From contig PCTP01000052.1 of the NCBI GenBank assembly GCA_002770795.1, forward strand, positions 1 through 8,538: 8,538 nt of DNA. The letters are read 5' to 3'. Within the stretch, counting starts at the first letter, position 1; each line of letters begins with the position of its first letter. The notes under the pieces were generated by a model. It saw only the letters and a program-made list of their open reading frames with translations, did not search any database and was not told the DNA's origin. The translations under genes and the position numbers were made by a program. Positions 6,159-8,538 of this stretch are shown piece after piece. This DNA is from Gammaproteobacteria bacterium CG22_combo_CG10-13_8_21_14_all_40_8 (GTDB lineage: Bacteria; Pseudomonadota; Gammaproteobacteria; Enterobacterales; GCA-002770795).

Positions 6159-6187
6159 TTGAAACAACTTGCCTTAAATAGCATACT
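6159..6187 (+). promoter_or_regulatory. Candidate promoter of the EamA transporter gene
   Basis: TTGAAA (6159-6164) and CATACT (6182-6187) are 17 bases apart and 28 bases before the ATG, giving a leader of about 20 bases. Each box matches the sigma-70 consensus at 4 or 5 of 6 positions. The rest of the mltF-transporter spacer (6049-6214) shows no clear hairpin or repeat. Confidence 0.35.
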
Positions 6188-6214
6188 TTCTTTTTTTTTG
6201 ACTGCTAATTTAAT

Positions 6215-7096
6215 ATGGCTTATTTGGGTGAGTTCTCTGCAATATTAACCGCACTTTGTTGGGCGCTTTCCATTTTCTATTTCCGTCAATTGTGCAATAA
6301 TTTTTCACCGCTTTCATTAAACTTGTGGAAAGGTGTGATCGCTATATTTGGCCTAATAATGAGTATTGCTTTCTCTCATACCTCATTTTTTTCCAGCCAA
6401 CATGATGTACTTTGGTTATTGCTCAGTGGCGCCATTGGCATCGGCATAGGTGATAGTGCATTCTTTGCGGCACTGAATCGAATGTGTGAACGCACAACTT
6501 TATTGCTAACTGAAACCCTTGCGCCTATTTTTACTGCTGCTTTGGCAATTGTGTGGTTAGCCGAATGGTTAAGCGCCTATCAATGGTTGGCTATCGCTAT
6601 TATTTTGCTAGGCGTCGATTTAGTGATACGTTCCCGCAAAGGCAAAAAACGCAGTATGGATATCTCGTGGTCTGGCTTTAACTTTGCTGCGCTTGCCGCA
6701 CTTTGTCAGGCGGTGGGCGCTGTGATTGGACGGGATGTTCTCATACACTCGGATATTGACATCAAAACCGCCAGTTTATATCGGCTGTTAGGTGGCGTAC
6801 TGCTTGTGATGGTGTTACTGATCAGCACCCGAAAAAAGTGGTTGCCGCAAGAATATAAACAAGTCCATTTATGGAAAACTCTATTCAAAGCAACCTTAAT
6901 CGGTACATTGATTGCGATGGTATTACAGACCTTTTCCTTTCAGCATGCTCCAGCGGCTATTGTGCAAGTATTATTTGCCAGCTCCATTTTATTTTCTTTA
7001 CTTTTAGCCAAGCTACGCGGGCAGGTAATCGCCAGAACAGCCCTATACGGATCCGCCATTGCCATGTTTGGTGTGAGTCTGATTTTTTTGAAATGA
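6215..7096 (+). CDS. DMT superfamily (EamA-type) transporter
   Basis: This 293-residue inner-membrane protein has about ten hydrophobic helices arranged as two EamA repeats of five, separated by a basic cytoplasmic loop (RSRKGKKRS, about 139-147). The first repeat starts GEFSAILTALCWALSIFYFR and includes GAIGIGIGDSAFFAALNR and a TETLAPIFTAALAIVWLAEWL-type stretch typical of the family; the second begins around FAALAALCQAVGAVIGRD and ends in a short basic tail region before the last helix. The length is standard. Members export amino acids, nucleotides or other metabolites, and the substrate here cannot be told. An in-frame TAA at 6206-6208 makes the ATG at 6215 the first possible start, but no clear Shine-Dalgarno sequence precedes it. 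It is read towards recR, the two stop codons being 16 bases apart. Confidence 0.92.
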   Translation: MAYLGEFSAILTALCWALSIFYFRQLCNNFSPLSLNLWKGVIAIFGLIMSIAFSHTSFFSSQHDVLWLLLSGAIGIGIGDSAFFAALNRMCERTTLLLTETLAPIFTAALAIVWLAEWLSAYQWLAIAIILLGVDLVIRSRKGKKRSMDISWSGFNFAALAALCQAVGAVIGRDVLIHSDIDIKTASLYRLLGGVLLVMVLLISTRKKWLPQEYKQVHLWKTLFKATLIGTLIAMVLQTFSFQHAPAAIVQVLFASSILFSLLLAKLRGQVIARTALYGSAIAMFGVSLIFLK

Positions 7097-7103
7097 GCGT
7101 TGT

Positions 7104-7118
7104 CACTAGCTTCTAGTG
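7104..7118. terminator. Small hairpin between convergent genes (weak)
   Basis: CACTAG (7104-7109) and CTAGTG (7113-7118) form a 6-bp stem with a 3-base loop covering the recR stop codon, 8 bases after the transporter stop. No T run follows directly on either strand (a run of seven A/T pairs lies at 7083-7090, further on for the recR strand), so a terminator role is only possible. Confidence 0.2.
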
Positions 7119-7712
7119 GTATAAAGTACGCCCAGTAAAAGAATGAGCTAATGTGTGTCCATCTACCTGCTCTAGTTCCCCGCCTAAAGGTACCCCCTGA
7201 GCAATTCGGGAGATTTTAGTTCGAGTTGGATCAATCATTTCCGCAATATAATGGCAGGTTGCATCCCCTTCAATGGTTGCACCTAAAGCCAGGATGATTT
7301 CTTGTGGGGGATCTTGCTCTAATCTCAATTGCAATTCATTTAAACCAATATCATTGGGGCCTATGCCATCCAATGGGGACAAATGCCCCATCAATACAAA
7401 ATAAAGCCCTCGATAACTCAAAGTGTGTTCGATCGCAATCACATCTGTGGGCGTTTCTACGATACAAAGGTTATGAGTTTCGCGTTTAGGATGTAAGCAA
7501 ATCTCACAAACTTCATGCTCAGTGAAGGTGCGACATTTGGCGCAATGTTTGACTTGACTCATCGCTTTTTGCAAAGTATCGGCCAGATGCAAGGCGCCTT
7601 TGCGGTTTCTTTCTAACAAATGGTAAGTCATACGGGTAGCAGATTTGGGGCCGACGCCAGGCAAACAACGTAGAGCATCTATCAATTGTTGGATTAGATC
7701 ATTTTGACTCAT
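7113..7712 (-). CDS. recR: Recombination mediator RecR
   Basis: RecR acts with RecO (and RecF) to load RecA on SSB-coated single-stranded DNA at gaps and stalled forks. The 199-residue length is standard. Seen in order: an N-terminal helix-hairpin-helix with LPGVGPKSATRM (about 17-28), a four-cysteine zinc finger C57, C60, C69, C72, a Toprim domain (about 80-175) with CIVETPTDVIAIE, YRGLYFVLMGHLSPLDGIGP and ILALGATIEGDATCHYI, and the C-terminal IAQGVPLGGELEQVDGHTLAHSF. All expected residues are present. The ATG at 7712 has GGGG 7 bases upstream. It is last in a dnaX-ybaB-recR operon, 36 bases after ybaB, an order common in gammaproteobacteria. Confidence 0.98.
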   Translation of the reverse strand: MSQNDLIQQLIDALRCLPGVGPKSATRMTYHLLERNRKGALHLADTLQKAMSQVKHCAKCRTFTEHEVCEICLHPKRETHNLCIVETPTDVIAIEHTLSYRGLYFVLMGHLSPLDGIGPNDIGLNELQLRLEQDPPQEIILALGATIEGDATCHYIAEMIDPTRTKISRIAQGVPLGGELEQVDGHTLAHSFTGRTLYH

Positions 7713-7748
7713 GCATTAGCCCCAAGGGTTAGAAAAAGTGTTTGATTT

Positions 7749-8072
7749 TTAAAAGGGTAATTTAAATCCTGGCGGCAAATTTAAGCCATCAGTTAAACCC
7801 GACATACCCTCTTGAGCCAGTTTTTCAACGCGTCGAACGGCATCATTTACCGCTGCAGCAACCAAATCCTCTAAAACTTCCTTCTCTTCACTCATCATGC
7901 TGGCATCAATAAAAACTCGTTTCACATCATGACGTCCGGTCATGGTCACTTTGACTAGACCGGCCCCGCTTTCACCGACCACTTCTGCCTGCGCTGCTTT
8001 TTCTTGCATGATCTTCATTTTGGCCTGCATTTCTTGAGCTTGTTTCATTAAGTCACCTAAACCACCTTTCAT
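7749..8072 (-). CDS. ybaB: YbaB/EbfC family nucleoid-associated protein
   Basis: This 107-residue protein belongs to the YbaB/EbfC family of small dimeric, tweezer-shaped DNA-binding proteins that bind across the nucleoid. Seen are the N-terminal GGLGDLMKQAQEMQAKM helix, the central strand region with VGESGAGLVKVTMTGRHDVKRVFID, and the C-terminal helix followed by GMSGLTDGLNLPPGFKLPF, all typical, at the normal length. The ATG at 8072 is preceded by a very good ribosome binding site, GAGGAGG on the minus strand (8087-8081), 8 bases away. It lies 24 bases after dnaX and 36 before recR, in the conserved replication/repair operon, and is presumably co-transcribed with them. Confidence 0.97.
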   Translation of the reverse strand: MKGGLGDLMKQAQEMQAKMKIMQEKAAQAEVVGESGAGLVKVTMTGRHDVKRVFIDASMMSEEKEVLEDLVAAAVNDAVRRVEKLAQEGMSGLTDGLNLPPGFKLPF

Positions 8073-8096
8073 GCAATATACCTCCTCAGTAATTAA

Positions 8097-8538
8097 TTAT
8101 TTTTGATCTAAAGGATGAATAGAATCTTCTCGAATCTTTCCGTTAAATTTATTTAAGACATCATTCACCAATGGATGGTTGTCAATGATGTGTTGTGCTT
8201 GCTGTTGTTTTTCTTTTTCGATACGTTGTTGTATTTGACGGGCACTTTCACCCAGTGCGTTATCATCATCATCCACAATTTCAAGATGTAATTTTTTGCC
8301 TAAGGTATTTTTAAGTGCATCCACAATTTGTTGCATTCTATCAGGAGTCAACATGGTTTTAGGCGCATTTTGACAGCTGATCATCAAATTATCTTGTTCC
8401 AATCGATAAAATCTTGAACCTAAAATTAATTGTCGATTCATACCGCCTAAATCCAAGTTTTTGGCAATAAGCCCCCAATTTGTAGCAGAAATAGGTTCAT
8501 TTTCTGAAAAGGCATTGGTTGTCTTAGTAGAGCTGGTC
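8097..8538 (-). CDS. dnaX: DNA polymerase III subunit tau, C-terminal part
   Basis: The last 146 codons of dnaX enter from the right edge; the gene begins outside the window. The fragment has a Thr/Ser-rich linker end, then WGLIAKNLDLGGMNRQLILG and downstream LHLEIVDDDDNALGESARQIQQR, ending KIREDSIHPLDQK. This lines up with the C-terminal domain V of E. coli tau, where the matching parts are the W-L-L-RQLALN region, ELTIVEDDN and ELDEESIRPI. That domain binds the polymerase alpha subunit and couples the clamp loader to the core polymerases. Its presence shows that full-length tau is encoded; the site where frameshifting would make gamma is not in view. The reading frame is open through 8538; a TTG at 8456 is internal, not a start. 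Confidence 0.93.
   Translation of the reverse strand, partial: TSSTKTTNAFSENEPISATNWGLIAKNLDLGGMNRQLILGSRFYRLEQDNLMISCQNAPKTMLTPDRMQQIVDALKNTLGKKLHLEIVDDDDNALGESARQIQQRIEKEKQQQAQHIIDNHPLVNDVLNKFNGKIREDSIHPLDQK

Noticed and set aside
6871..7116. 81-residue plus-strand frame overlapping the end of the transporter gene
   Set aside because: It is out of frame with an unambiguous membrane protein and has no family features.
8454..8456. TTG as a start codon for a 119-residue protein at 8097-8456
   Set aside because: The reading frame is open through 8538 and the residues before it (with the conserved W) match the tau C-terminal domain, so this codon is an internal leucine of dnaX.

Overview
The window looks like ordinary chromosome from an AT-rich gammaproteobacterium. 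Three things point there: the conserved dnaX-ybaB-recR block, an AsnC and AsnB that read very close to the Escherichia coli proteins as I recall them, and a tRNA-Glu that appears to differ from the E. coli tRNA at only about four positions. The AT-rich composition would fit a host-associated lineage such as Legionellales, but that placement is an inference and not shown by the sequence.

Left part, minus strand (1-1804). An RND efflux operon runs leftwards off the window: a periplasmic adaptor gene (510-1532) overlaps by 4 bp (ATGA) the start of the inner-membrane RND pump gene (1-513, N-terminal 171 residues only). Its likely promoter has an inverted repeat lying on the -10 box. Upstream sits a self-contained tRNA-Glu(UUC) gene with a near-consensus promoter, a palindromic leader and a strong intrinsic terminator.

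Centre (1927-6048). asnC (minus) and asnB (plus) are divergent across a 137-bp AT-rich intergenic region: an asparagine-responsive regulator next to glutamine-dependent asparagine synthetase B. After asnB comes a 349-bp stretch without a gene that is rich in palindromes. It holds a 12-bp stem-loop just after asnB, a small GC-rich patch with further hairpins, and a 73-bp inverted-repeat structure resembling a tiny non-coding insertion element. Then mltF follows, encoding a membrane-bound lytic transglycosylase that probably starts at TTG.

Right part (6215-8538). A ten-helix drug/metabolite (EamA-type) transporter is read rightwards and converges with the dnaX(3' end)-ybaB-recR operon, which is read leftwards. 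That operon encodes the tau C-terminal domain of the clamp loader, a nucleoid-associated protein and the RecFOR recombination mediator RecR.

Every sizeable reading frame is accounted for by a known family. I see no CRISPR array, prophage, toxin-antitoxin pair or defence cassette, and no convincing undescribed multi-gene system. The parts worth a second look are non-coding: the palindromes between asnB and mltF, the operator-like repeat of the efflux operon, and the regulatory layout of the asnC/tRNA-Glu region.
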